The notes: generated by a model from the letters alone, not told the origin. DNA of 64,000 nt from Candidatus Kapaibacterium sp. (GCA_025055755.1 JANWWF010000001.1:538670-602669), one strand, 5' to 3'. Shown: positions 36,430 to 45,569, numbered from the stretch's first letter. Program-made: numbers and translations.

Positions 36430-39099
36430 ATGAGTACCGTTGCTTTTTTTGTCAGCTTTATTGTCCTTGCTGCCAGTGTAAGTGCGCAGATTTTTCGCCT
36501 CGATGATCGGGATTTCCCAACTGTTCGTGTGTGGTACATACCGCAGGGAGCAGCCCAAATGTCCCCACCAATCGCACTTCGCGACAACGGAATTTCTGTC
36601 GTTCCATTGCAGCATGAGTGCATGCAATTCCCAGCCCGCCCCGTAGCTGATCTTACACTCTGTCTGGATGTTAGTTCGAGCAATGCAGTCTGGCATAATG
36701 GCCGCGCCATCCTCGACACGATTGCTACGGTGCTTGCATCACGGCTCCAAAGAATCGTTGAGCGTATCCATCTTGTTACGTTCAATACGACTGCTACAGC
36801 AACTACTGTCGAAGTAACCGACCTTCCCAGCACGATTCAAACCACATTGCTCCAGGGAGGAACAGACTACGCTGCTGCATTTATGAAATCTGCCCATCCC
36901 ATTTCTCCTCCCACCAAAGGTGAGCGCTGGCTGGTGTTTGTGACGGACGGACTCGATACTGTTGACCACGAACAAGTTCGTGCTTTCTTCAATGGCGCCT
37001 TACCACGGATAATCGTCCTTGCAATTCGTAATGAGGTACCGCAAAGCCTCCGCGACCTTGCCCGCGAAAGTGATGGAGGATGGTTTGAACTAATTAGTGC
37101 TCCAGCGGCTGCCGCTGCTGCTGCAGAAAACATCTGTCGCCTCATCCGCGGAGAAGCAACGCTATGCAATTTTCGCTACGAGGCACTGGCTACTTGCGAT
37201 CAGCTCCACGACGTGCAAGTGGAATTCCCACGCGCAACCTACGGAATTCGCTATAGCACCTCGCGCACAGGTCGAGTGGAAATATCCACCTCCCATGTTT
37301 ACTTCGGCATACCACTGTTAGGTACAGAGCGCGATGCGATTATCACTGTCACCGCACGAGGACTGCCTGTTCGCTTCGATACAGCCTGGATTGAAGGTTC
37401 ACCGAATTTCATTGTTGCAACCCCCGTTCGAGCGATACTTCTACCCGATCAGGGAGTAGCCCTTACCGTACGATATCGTGCTCGCGACACGTCAGCTGCA
37501 TGGGGAGAGTTACACATTCGCACCTCTTGTGGGGAGCATCATGTAACGTTCAGTGTTGGACGTCGCTTTGCGCGATTTACTCCCTCGGCATTCCGCATTG
37601 CTTCTCCTGCCAGCGGCACGCGATACTTCAGCGGCTCTGATATGCTCATTCGATGGTTTGGTATTCCGCCCGATGATACATGTCGCATTAGCGTTGCATT
37701 CGATGGAAGCAGCAGTTGGCAACTACTAACAACCGAGGCGCACAATCTCCGGTACCGCTGGAAAGTTCCACCGTTGGATCGTCCTCGCACTGCACGTTTC
37801 CGAGTGGAGCGCGTAGGCACAGGGGAAAGTGTCACCAGCGAGCTGGTCACACTTGAGCCACCGAGCGGAATTCTTCGCCCAACGGACTTCGGGCAGGCAA
37901 CAATTGGTGTTCGGAAGGATTCAGTTTTCCGCGCATTTATCACCAATCCTTCCACGACAATGCCGCTTGTCATCGAGCGGTTGGAATTCATTGGGGAACA
38001 TTCAAAGGACTTTGGAATTGCCCAGGGAGTATTTCCACTAACTGTTCCCCCTGGAGGAACCGCGGATGTAGAGCTTTACTTTCGTCCATCTGGCCGGGGA
38101 AAACGGAGTGCAGAAGTATTGCTTACATCCCCCAGCGGTTATGTCCGTGAACTCATTTGGGGACATGGGATTGGCGTTGCACCACTGCATTTTATCGTGG
38201 ACTTTGGGGCAGTACCAATCGGTACCCAGCGGAACGAAGAGCTAGACATTGAGCGTCTATCACCGCGCCGTTACCTCTGGAGTGGGGACAGCAGTGCCTT
38301 CACGATTGAACACAGCGACAACCTTTCTCTTCTGCGTGTTGTATTCCGCCCTGATAGTGTTCGAGTTTACCGAGCTCGGTTGCTCCTCCAGGACACAGCT
38401 ACAACAGCCACAATCGAGCTACAGGGCAGAGGAATAATTCCAGCAGTGCCTGCTTATGCGCAAGATCCGACTCGTTTTCGCACGCTGCTGCTGCCCACTG
38501 CGGAACCGTTAGCTCCAGGAACGATGGGGATTGGCACCTTCGACGGCGTTGGATTGCTTGGTATGTATGCCCCGATTGAATCGATAGCGATTTACGCCGG
38601 TGGACTTATCCCTGTTCGCATTGGGGGACAGCGTTCATACGCGTATGGTATCGGTGCTCGCGGCTGTCTTCCTGTAAACAGCGAGCTTGCCGTTGGTGCA
38701 GGCATTGCTGCTGCTCAAAGTATTGGCCAGACACGGGAAGATTCCACCACCATCTCTCTGCTGACACCGTTTGTGCATGCTACGTGGAAAATAGGCAAAG
38801 CACGAATCAATGCAGGGCTTGGATATGCTTTCAAAGAGCACAAGTCGAGTCAGCAGCAATTTCGAGCTGACGCGATGATTGTTGCCCTTGGCGGCGATGT
38901 GCAAATTGCTGAACGCTGGAAATTAGCGGCAGACATGTTCCGCTTCGGCAGCGTTGAATCGCTGCCTATTGCTCTGTCGGCTCGTTTTCTGGGCGATCGC
39001 TTTGCAATTGATGGTGGTTGTGTCGTGGCAATTCCTACCGCAAGCACGGAGCGGCTTTTTGTTCTGCCTCTCATCAGTGCCCTTTGGATGTTGCGCTAA
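36430..39099 (+). CDS. VWA + choice-of-anchor-D protein with barrel-like C-terminus
   Basis: After a signal peptide (VAFFVSFIVLAASVSAQ) comes a von Willebrand A domain with MIDAS LDVSSSN near residue 75 and FVTDGLDT. Beta modules follow, including a Kre9-like one (ASPASGTRYFSGSDMLIRWF) near 390 and a choice-of-anchor-D domain near 480-590 (FGQATIGVRKDSVFRAFITN). The last 190 residues alternate polar and hydrophobic positions with many Gly and aromatics (IAIYAGGLIPVRIGGQRSYA, INAGLGYAFKEH), like an outer-membrane barrel. No T9SS domain is present. I infer a surface adhesin or anchor held by its own barrel. Alternative start: GTG at 36421. Confidence 0.7.
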   Translation: MSTVAFFVSFIVLAASVSAQIFRLDDRDFPTVRVWYIPQGAAQMSPPIALRDNGISVVPLQHECMQFPARPVADLTLCLDVSSSNAVWHNGRAILDTIATVLASRLQRIVERIHLVTFNTTATATTVEVTDLPSTIQTTLLQGGTDYAAAFMKSAHPISPPTKGERWLVFVTDGLDTVDHEQVRAFFNGALPRIIVLAIRNEVPQSLRDLARESDGGWFELISAPAAAAAAAENICRLIRGEATLCNFRYEALATCDQLHDVQVEFPRATYGIRYSTSRTGRVEISTSHVYFGIPLLGTERDAIITVTARGLPVRFDTAWIEGSPNFIVATPVRAILLPDQGVALTVRYRARDTSAAWGELHIRTSCGEHHVTFSVGRRFARFTPSAFRIASPASGTRYFSGSDMLIRWFGIPPDDTCRISVAFDGSSSWQLLTTEAHNLRYRWKVPPLDRPRTARFRVERVGTGESVTSELVTLEPPSGILRPTDFGQATIGVRKDSVFRAFITNPSTTMPLVIERLEFIGEHSKDFGIAQGVFPLTVPPGGTADVELYFRPSGRGKRSAEVLLTSPSGYVRELIWGHGIGVAPLHFIVDFGAVPIGTQRNEELDIERLSPRRYLWSGDSSAFTIEHSDNLSLLRVVFRPDSVRVYRARLLLQDTATTATIELQGRGIIPAVPAYAQDPTRFRTLLLPTAEPLAPGTMGIGTFDGVGLLGMYAPIESIAIYAGGLIPVRIGGQRSYAYGIGARGCLPVNSELAVGAGIAAAQSIGQTREDSTTISLLTPFVHATWKIGKARINAGLGYAFKEHKSSQQQFRADAMIVALGGDVQIAERWKLAADMFRFGSVESLPIALSARFLGDRFAIDGGCVVAIPTASTERLFVLPLISALWMLR

Positions 39100-40434
39100 A
39101 TGAAACGGCGTGTCATTTGGGCATGGTGCATGTACGACTGGGCAAACTCTGCCTATCCGCTGGTAATTTCCACTGCCTTGCTACCGGTGTACTTTACGCT
39201 TGTGGCTCGAGATCATCCAACACAGCCAGTCGTCTGGTTTGCAGGGCAACGATGGGAATCGGCATCGCTCTACTCGCTGACAGTTTCCCTGTCGTATGCT
39301 GTCAATGCTGTTCTTGTTCCTCTCCTTTCGGGAATCGCCGATCGAAGCGGTTGGAAAAAGCGCTTTCTCAATCTGTTTTCTACAATTGGCGCAAGCGCTT
39401 GTATCGCACTTGCAGCATTCGATCGTTCTCGATTACCAATTGGGCTGCTTGCTCTTTTTGTGGCAAGTGTTGGATTCAATGGCTCCCTGGTGTTCTACAA
39501 TGCCTTTCTACCAGAGATTGCACCGTGGCGTCTCCACGATCGCATTAGTGCGAAGGGATACATTTTTGGCTACATTGGTTCCTCTCTCCTGTTAATCGCC
39601 ATTTTTTCCCTCCTGCTCGTGTTTGAGCTCACAGGCATAATGCCAAGCACAAATGCTGCATTCCTGGCGGTAGCACCGTGGTCGTTTGTTGCAGTTGGTC
39701 TATGGTGGCGTGGCTTTGCACAGATCACGCTTAGTGTTGTTCCCGAACGCATCTCCAATGAACCGCTTTCAGTGAAGAACGCAATCAACACTGGGTGGCA
39801 AACTATCCGCCGCACACTCTCCATTGCAGGAAAGGAGTTTCCGATTGGTTTATTCTTGGTAAGCTACCTTGCTGCCTCGATGGGAGTACAGTCTGTTATT
39901 CTGCTGGCAACATTATTCGGGAAGCAACAACTCCAGCTTGCCGAATCGCTGCTGGTGGGGACTATTTTGCTCGTGCAATTTGTTGCTGCTGCTGGATCAT
40001 GGCTTTGCGCCCGGCTATCGGAACAGATAGGAAACACGAAAGGGCTGATCCTCATCATGCTGCTGTGGGGAATCGCGTGCCTCGGAGCGTATGTTATCAC
40101 CACTGCTGTTGAGTTCGTTTTTCTGTCTGCTCTCGTTGGTCTTGTCTTAGGAGGAATTCAATCTCAGATGCGCTCAACTTTTGCCAAAATGGTGGCTCAG
40201 CATCCTTACCATGCTTCATTGTTCAGTCTTTACGATATTGCAGAAAAAATTGGCACCAGCGCTGGCATGGGAATCTTTAGCCTGGTGGTCGCATGGACTG
40301 GTTCTCTGCGGCAGGGAGCACTGGTTCTTGCTGGTGCGTTTCTCCTCTCGATCGTCCTAATGCTCAGCCTGCATCGTCACGCACGTGTAACGGAGCGTTA
40401 CCGTCGTATTACGCTGCCTCGATACGACCAATGA
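39100..40434 (+). CDS. UMF1-family MFS transporter
   Basis: The 444-residue membrane protein begins with WCMYDWANSAYPLVISTALLP, the signature of the UMF1/Atg22-like branch of the major facilitator superfamily. About twelve hydrophobic helices can be counted, with a cytoplasmic loop around residues 215-240. The substrate is unknown; distant eukaryotic relatives export amino acids from vacuoles. The ATG follows the stop codon of the previous gene with no gap. The 3' end overlaps purM by 26 bases. Confidence 0.88.
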   Translation: MKRRVIWAWCMYDWANSAYPLVISTALLPVYFTLVARDHPTQPVVWFAGQRWESASLYSLTVSLSYAVNAVLVPLLSGIADRSGWKKRFLNLFSTIGASACIALAAFDRSRLPIGLLALFVASVGFNGSLVFYNAFLPEIAPWRLHDRISAKGYIFGYIGSSLLLIAIFSLLLVFELTGIMPSTNAAFLAVAPWSFVAVGLWWRGFAQITLSVVPERISNEPLSVKNAINTGWQTIRRTLSIAGKEFPIGLFLVSYLAASMGVQSVILLATLFGKQQLQLAESLLVGTILLVQFVAAAGSWLCARLSEQIGNTKGLILIMLLWGIACLGAYVITTAVEFVFLSALVGLVLGGIQSQMRSTFAKMVAQHPYHASLFSLYDIAEKIGTSAGMGIFSLVVAWTGSLRQGALVLAGAFLLSIVLMLSLHRHARVTERYRRITLPRYDQ

Positions 40435-41398
40435 TGCTGCTCTGTTCATCAGCAGTCAATGCCAGAACCGAGGTAGCATGCTCAGGGCGGCAAATCACAA
40501 CCATCCCAATCCCAAGATTGAACACACGACGCATTTCATCATCGCTAACGTTGCCTATTTGCTGGATGAGCCGGAACAGGGGCGGTACTTCCCACGCACT
40601 CCAATCAATCACTAATCGCAGCCCTTTCGGGAGAATACGTCGGGTATTACCCTCGATACCGCCGCCTGTGATGTGTGCCAGTCCTGTCACTAACTTCCGC
40701 TCAAGAAGCGGAGTAATGGCGCTCAAATATGACCGGTGAATCTCCAGCAATGCAGAACCTAACGGCGCCCCTAATGCAGGGATGTATTCATCGAGCCGAT
40801 AGCGCTCCAGCAGTACAGCCCGCGCCAGCGAATAACCATTTGTATGCAAGCCGCTGGATCGCAAGCCGATAACTACATCGCCATTAGCAATTGCGCGCCC
40901 ATCAATGATAGCGTCTTTTTCGACAACGCCAACTATTGTACCAGCCAGGTCATACTCGCCTTCAGCATAGAGGGATGGCATTTCAGCGGTTTCCCCTCCG
41001 ATGAGAGCACAGCCATTTTCTCGACATGCTGCAACAAGCCCACTGATTACTTGCTCAGCGACAGCAATGTTCAACTTACCAGTAGCAAAGTAGTCTAAGA
41101 AAAATAGTGGCTTAGCCCCACAGGCGAGAATATCATTGACACAATGATTGACCAAATCTCTTCCAATGGTTGAGTGGATGTTCATTGCAAATGCAATCTT
41201 GAGCTTTGTTCCCACTCCATCGGTGCTACTAACCAACACCGGATGACGCATCGTCTCAAACCGTGCATCGAAAAATCCCCCGAAATGACCAATGTCGGCA
41301 AGGACATCTTTTGTAAAAGTTGATCGAACCAGCGGCTTGATACGACGGACAAGTTCATCGCCTGCTTCGATGTTCACTCCGGCAGATGTGTAATCCAT
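40409..41398 (-). CDS. purM: Phosphoribosylformylglycinamidine cyclo-ligase
   Basis: PurM closes the imidazole ring (AIR synthesis) in purine biosynthesis using ATP. Evidence: DYTSAGVNIEAGDELVRRIK, VSSTDGVGTKLKIA, CVNDILACGAKPLFFLDYFA, LIGGETAEMP and AHITGGGIEGNTRRILP. I start at MDYTSAGV (41398), 28 bases after a -7 box; the ORF itself runs up to 41428. The 329-residue length is normal. Confidence 0.96.
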   Translation of the reverse strand: MDYTSAGVNIEAGDELVRRIKPLVRSTFTKDVLADIGHFGGFFDARFETMRHPVLVSSTDGVGTKLKIAFAMNIHSTIGRDLVNHCVNDILACGAKPLFFLDYFATGKLNIAVAEQVISGLVAACRENGCALIGGETAEMPSLYAEGEYDLAGTIVGVVEKDAIIDGRAIANGDVVIGLRSSGLHTNGYSLARAVLLERYRLDEYIPALGAPLGSALLEIHRSYLSAITPLLERKLVTGLAHITGGGIEGNTRRILPKGLRLVIDWSAWEVPPLFRLIQQIGNVSDDEMRRVFNLGIGMVVICRPEHATSVLALTADEQSSIIGRIEAA

Positions 41399-41425
41399 AA
41401 AACCAATGAACGTATCAACACGCCA

Positions 41426-41433
41426 CAAAGATA
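41426..41433 (-). promoter_or_regulatory. -7 box of purM promoter
   Basis: TATCTTTG on the - strand fits TAnnTTTG and lies 28 bases before the chosen purM ATG, in the short gap after coaBC. No TTG is seen at -33. Confidence 0.5.
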
Positions 41434-41452
41434 GAATGCATCACCTGTTGAG

Positions 41453-42835
41453 TTAGCCACTGCGCCGCTGGTGCAAAATAGCCACTGCATGGTTGAGTAT
41501 ATACTCCGCACAAATGCGTTTAGGCGCCGGTGCATACGAGTACTGCTGAGCTGTACCGTTATCGAATGTCGCAACTGTGATTGTGTTGTGATCGGACTCA
41601 AAGCCACTATTCGGCGCATCGAATGCATTGAGGACAGCAATATCACAGCCGCGACGGCGCAGTTTTTCTATGCCATCGTCGAGTTGATCATGCTGCTCCA
41701 ATGCGAAACCTACTACCACCGCATGGGGAGACTTGACTTTTCCAAGATGTGCCAGTATATCAGGTGTGCGAATGAGTTCGAGCGTTATAGACTGACCAAG
41801 CTCGCTGCGCTTGAGCTTTCCTTGGTAAGCTGCAGCTGGCATAAAATCTGCCACAGCGGCAGCGGCAATCGCAATATCCCATTGCCCATCGTACCGCTGC
41901 ACTGCTTCGAGCATCTGTTGAGCACTTTCAACATATATCACCGTCACCCCCTGGGGTGGAGGGATAGCCACTGGTCCACTGATAAGAATGACTCGAGCTT
42001 TTCGATCGCGAGCTGCCTCTGCAAGTGCATACCCCATTTTCCCTGATGAACGGTTTGAAAGAAAGCGTACTGCATCGAGCGCTTCGCGGGTAGGACCAGC
42101 GGTCACAAGTACAGTAGCGTTTTCCAGCGATAGGTTATTTGTCGCCTTTAGGCGTGCGAGTTCAATTTCTGCAGTGAGCCGATCAGCCTCGATCGTTTCT
42201 TGAAGCGGTCTGCTGGAACGCTGGAGTACTTCCTCTATGCTCCGCTGAGCAACAGAAGAACTCGACGATACATGTTCTCCACTTAGCACGCGGCGCACCC
42301 ATGCAACGAGAGTATCGGGTTCTGGCAGGCGGCCGATACCCCACATTCCACTGGCAAGTTCTCCTTCTTCGGGCGGAATGATGATTGCCCCATCTGCACG
42401 AAGCTGCTCAACATTGCGTCGAGTCGCAGGATGCTCCCACATCGTGGTATCCATCGCCGGAGCGATGAGCAAAGGTGTTGAGCGGGGAAGAGCACACGCC
42501 AAGCATGCAACAACGCTATCACATAGTCCATGTGCGAGCGATGCTAACAAGTGAGCACTACATGGTGCAATCAGCATTGCATCGGCCCAATGTGCCCAGT
42601 GGATATGCCATGAGCCTCCCTCCTGCACAGTGTCGTCGAACATATCTTGCGCGACTGGCTCGCCCGCTAAATTTCCAAGCACCAATGGTGAGACAAAATG
42701 ATGCGCCGATGGTGTAAGTGCAACGCGCACCGTCGCACCTGCCTGTCGGAGCTGGCGCACGATAAGTGGAGCTTTGTATGCGGCAATGCTGCCACTTATG
42801 CCAACAAGGATATGTTTTCCGCTAAGTGGATCCAT
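41453..42835 (-). CDS. coaBC: Bifunctional phosphopantothenoylcysteine synthase/decarboxylase
   Basis: The N-terminal half (CoaC) is a flavoprotein decarboxylase with ILVGISGSIAAYKAP, the active-site His region near HIHWAHWADAMLIAPCSAHL, and PAMDTTMW. The C-terminal half (CoaB) ligates cysteine to phosphopantothenate, with TAGPTREALDAVRFLSNRSSG and KLKR. Both steps lead to CoA. I prefer the ATG at 42835 (MDPLSGKHIL) to the ATG at 42850, which is part of a terminator-like hairpin region. It follows rpoZ, a widely conserved neighbour. Confidence 0.94.
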   Translation of the reverse strand: MDPLSGKHILVGISGSIAAYKAPLIVRQLRQAGATVRVALTPSAHHFVSPLVLGNLAGEPVAQDMFDDTVQEGGSWHIHWAHWADAMLIAPCSAHLLASLAHGLCDSVVACLACALPRSTPLLIAPAMDTTMWEHPATRRNVEQLRADGAIIIPPEEGELASGMWGIGRLPEPDTLVAWVRRVLSGEHVSSSSSVAQRSIEEVLQRSSRPLQETIEADRLTAEIELARLKATNNLSLENATVLVTAGPTREALDAVRFLSNRSSGKMGYALAEAARDRKARVILISGPVAIPPPQGVTVIYVESAQQMLEAVQRYDGQWDIAIAAAAVADFMPAAAYQGKLKRSELGQSITLELIRTPDILAHLGKVKSPHAVVVGFALEQHDQLDDGIEKLRRRGCDIAVLNAFDAPNSGFESDHNTITVATFDNGTAQQYSYAPAPKRICAEYILNHAVAILHQRRSG

Positions 42836-42841
42836 CGGTTG

Positions 42842-42879
42842 AAAAAACATCCGCTGCTACCCCTTTGGGTAGTCAGCGG
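42842..42879 (-). terminator. Terminator-like hairpin between rpoZ and coaBC
   Basis: CCGCTGCTACCC (42851-42862) and GGGTAGTCAGCGG (42867-42879) form a 12-bp stem with one bulged base and a 4-base loop. On the - strand, ATG and then TTTTTT (42847-42842) follow. It begins 22 bases after the rpoZ stop and ends at the coaBC start region, so it may set how much transcription continues into coaBC. Confidence 0.7.
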
Positions 42880-42901
42880 ATAGCATACTCAAATCTACCT
42901 T

Positions 42902-43216
42902 CTACTCGTTGACAATATCGCTTGCCGGATACCTCCACTGCAGGGCATTCTCAAGCATTTCCTTCATCGCTAAAAAGGTTGGCTTGGGAATTGATTCAAA
43001 TTTGCGGCTGATCTCCAGCTTCGTGTAGTTGGTGACACTTTCGTCCTCAAATTCAGCAATATCGCTGATTTGTGCAAGATACTTGTTTCGAAGCTGGTCA
43101 TTGATCTGCCGGGCTCGCAACCCCATGGCAACGATCGCTTCATAGAGTGAGCCCTGCTCCGACGCTTTCATCTTGACTTCGACTGGATTAACAACGCTGA
43201 AGTGATTGACACTCAT
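42902..43216 (-). CDS. rpoZ: RNA polymerase omega subunit
   Basis: The 104-residue protein has the omega/Rpb6 core SLYEAIVAMGLRARQINDQL near residue 25, then a charged region and a C-terminal helix (TFLAMKEMLENALQW). Length and the downstream coaBC gene fit rpoZ of Bacteroidota. Omega helps assemble and stabilise the polymerase. It starts 36 bases after a good -7 box. Confidence 0.88.
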   Translation of the reverse strand: MSVNHFSVVNPVEVKMKASEQGSLYEAIVAMGLRARQINDQLRNKYLAQISDIAEFEDESVTNYTKLEISRKFESIPKPTFLAMKEMLENALQWRYPASDIVNE

Positions 43217-43251
43217 AACAATATCAGAAATAAGTCAAACCCAATCAGGGG

Positions 43252-43259
43252 CAAAATTA
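43252..43259 (-). promoter_or_regulatory. -7 box of rpoZ-coaBC promoter
   Basis: TAATTTTG on the - strand, in the context GCAAAATTAC, lies 36 bases before the rpoZ ATG. It matches the boxes before ppiD and fusA exactly. Confidence 0.6.
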
Positions 43260-43268
43260 CGGTACCGC

Positions 43269-44084
43269 TTATTGTTCAGCCTGACGAGCAAGGGACAGAG
43301 TAAACATGATAGCGCTAAGCTTCATCCCGCCACTTGAAGATAGCGTTGTCAACGGCAAGTGATAATGAATGCCCGGACGGAGAAACCACACGTCGCCCAC
43401 CGAAATTCGTGATTCGACCCGAAAAACAGCAAAGGCAGACAGACGGTTTACCTCCAGCATATCTCCATCGCGAACAGTGGCAGTGTTCCCTCCATCAGCC
43501 ATTTGAACCCCGATTACTTCCCCATTTGGAAGGCGGACGGTGTTTTGGAGGAGCGTCTTTGTATGCACCGCACGAGCAATTGCCATGTAACCAACATAAG
43601 CACCGACCCCAGCTGTAATTGCCTCTGTCTGCATTGGAACAAGACGCACATATGGCTGTGCCCACAGGGTAAAAAAGTCAAAACTCATCCGCTGGCGAAA
43701 TTCGACCGGAATCCCCGAAAAGCGCTGCATGCCATCAAGGGAGGAAAAGGTCAGAGGTTCTTGCTCTCGATACTGCGCTACCAGACGACGGTAATCAAGT
43801 CCACCACTGATGCCAAGCCGCAAAGCAGAGGATTTCTCAGCTGGAAGCTCATAGAAGATGCCTGCCAGAATGCCACTGCCACTTCCTTTCTCAAACGGAG
43901 GACATAAACACGTATCAAGGTACTGCCCTTGCTGAAGGAGAATTGGTACTCCGACAATAACTCCTCTGTAGTCATAGAGTGTTACTTCTGGTGCGATCGG
44001 CGAGGCTTCTCCCCGACGAACGAGTTGCGCATCAACTGTCGCACTTGCTATTACTGCAAGGGCAAGGAGCTTATACCATTGCAT
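43269..44084 (-). CDS. Outer-membrane beta-barrel-like protein
   Basis: From the ATG at 44084 the 271-residue protein has a signal peptide MQWYKLLALAVIASATVDAQ. The rest consists of alternating strands with Gly and aromatic residues, such as SGILAGIFYELPAEKSSALRLGISGGLDYRR and a C-terminal MFTLSLARQAEQ. This suggests a small outer-membrane barrel of unknown function. The open frame extends to 44483, but the upstream part overlaps the divergent RsmB-like gene, is Cys/Asn-rich and is not coding-like. It lies between rpoZ and the divergent gene pair. Confidence 0.7.
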   Translation of the reverse strand: MQWYKLLALAVIASATVDAQLVRRGEASPIAPEVTLYDYRGVIVGVPILLQQGQYLDTCLCPPFEKGSGSGILAGIFYELPAEKSSALRLGISGGLDYRRLVAQYREQEPLTFSSLDGMQRFSGIPVEFRQRMSFDFFTLWAQPYVRLVPMQTEAITAGVGAYVGYMAIARAVHTKTLLQNTVRLPNGEVIGVQMADGGNTATVRDGDMLEVNRLSAFAVFRVESRISVGDVWFLRPGIHYHLPLTTLSSSGGMKLSAIMFTLSLARQAEQ

Positions 44085-44180
44085 TAGGCACCTCGACGCA
44101 GAGGCATGATCGAAAACTGCGGCTGCGAATACTGTATTGCAAAGTATTTTGGTGTTGTTGTAGACACAGGCTAAGACGTA

Positions 44181-45569
44181 ATGAGCGTTGATCCATTGAG
44201 TACAGAAATTACTCCTGTTATTATTGAACGAGCGCCTCTTTTCGAACAAGAGGGCCCGCGCAGCGTTGCTATTCGAAGTCTTTTGCGGATTGATACTGCC
44301 GCGGTTGACGCAGAGCATGTTGTACGCGGCGAGTTGATTGCACACCCACACTGGGATCAATTCGAGCAAGCACTCTACCAAGAACTTGTCTATGGGACAC
44401 TCCGCTGGCGTGCAAAACTCGATTGGATACTGACCGGTTTCTACCATGGCGAATTCCCAAAGTGTATGCCCGCAATTCAGCATGCTTTGCGCGTGGCGTT
44501 GTATCAGATTTTGATGATTTCCAAAGTACCCCCGATGGTTGCAATAGATTCTTCTGTACGAATCATCGAGCGTCTGAAGGGAAGCAGCTCAGCAGCAACG
44601 TTAGCAACGGTGCTGCGAAGTATTGCCCGAAATGTTGCAGGGATTCGATATCCTCCCCGCGAGCAAGCTGCGCTCCATTTTTCCGTTGTGCATTCACACC
44701 CTCTCTGGCTTGTCCAGCGTTGGATTGCACGATGGGGAGAAGAAGTAGCAGAGCAAATGCTGGCAGCAAATCTCGAACGGCCGCCACTTTATCTTGCCGT
44801 CAATCGCGTGTGCGCCACTGAAGACCAATTCCAGCAGTGGCTGCAAAGTAACGCCCATCCGTTCGAACGCTCCCCAATCACAGCTCGTGTCTATCGGTTG
44901 AATCCCTTCACAGACTACTCTGCACTACCCCCCTGGCAGCAAGGGTGGTGTTACCCTACCGATCCAATGTGGACAGTTGCCGCAGAATTAGTTGAATCGA
45001 TTAGACCAACCGATGTACTCTATGCCAGTTCTGCTCCGACAAAAGCGCTTTTGCCTTTGGGAGATGCAGTAGCACAGTCTAAAGCTCATCTTGCCGTATG
45101 GAGTCCAACCCCATCGACTGCAGAGTGGATCGAACACCAATGGCAGCGCTACCGCTGGCCACTACCCGAAATTCTGAACCATGACTGGGAAGGTTCATTC
45201 GACCTTGTGTATGCTGACCTCCCTTCCAGCGCAATTGGATTGTGGCGGCGAAGACCAGAACTCAAGTGGCGATCTGATTCGCTGGACGTTCGTCGAGCTG
45301 GAATTGCTGCGCGAAATATGCTGGCAAACCTTGTCTCATCAGTCCGCCCCGGTGGTTACTTATTAATCACCGTCTCCTCCACAGAACCAGAAGAAACAAC
45401 CGGTCTTGTCGATTGGCTTATAGGTATGCGTCCTGACTTTCGTCTTGTTCCCATTTCCACAGAGCGCGTTGCTCCCTCATTAGTGCAATCGAATGGAACT
45501 GTCCAGTCCTTGCCACATTTGCATCGGTGTGATTCTGTGTTTATTGCTTTATTCCAGCGCATGCCATGA
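44181..45569 (+). CDS. RsmB-like protein lacking catalytic residues
   Basis: The N-terminal third is a NusB-like helical domain (SVAIRSLLRID...ALYQELVYGTLRWRAKLDWIL), as in the rRNA m5C methyltransferase RsmB, and the C-terminal part has the same layout. However, the key motifs are eroded. The SAM-binding motif normally AAPGGKT reads ASSAPTKAL (282-290). Motif IV, normally DAPCSG, reads ADLPSSAIG (345-353). Motif VI, normally TCS, reads VSSTEPEE (398-405). Both cysteines of the RsmB mechanism are thus Ser. The downstream arginine patch LWRRRPELKW is kept. I infer a non-catalytic RNA- or protein-binding paralogue. It overlaps the next gene by ATGA. Confidence 0.82.
   Translation: MSVDPLSTEITPVIIERAPLFEQEGPRSVAIRSLLRIDTAAVDAEHVVRGELIAHPHWDQFEQALYQELVYGTLRWRAKLDWILTGFYHGEFPKCMPAIQHALRVALYQILMISKVPPMVAIDSSVRIIERLKGSSSAATLATVLRSIARNVAGIRYPPREQAALHFSVVHSHPLWLVQRWIARWGEEVAEQMLAANLERPPLYLAVNRVCATEDQFQQWLQSNAHPFERSPITARVYRLNPFTDYSALPPWQQGWCYPTDPMWTVAAELVESIRPTDVLYASSAPTKALLPLGDAVAQSKAHLAVWSPTPSTAEWIEHQWQRYRWPLPEILNHDWEGSFDLVYADLPSSAIGLWRRRPELKWRSDSLDVRRAGIAARNMLANLVSSVRPGGYLLITVSSTEPEETTGLVDWLIGMRPDFRLVPISTERVAPSLVQSNGTVQSLPHLHRCDSVFIALFQRMP

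Noticed and set aside
44085-44483. Upstream extension of the OM barrel frame by 133 codons
   Set aside because: It overlaps the RsmB-like gene on the other strand, and a clean signal peptide begins at 44084.
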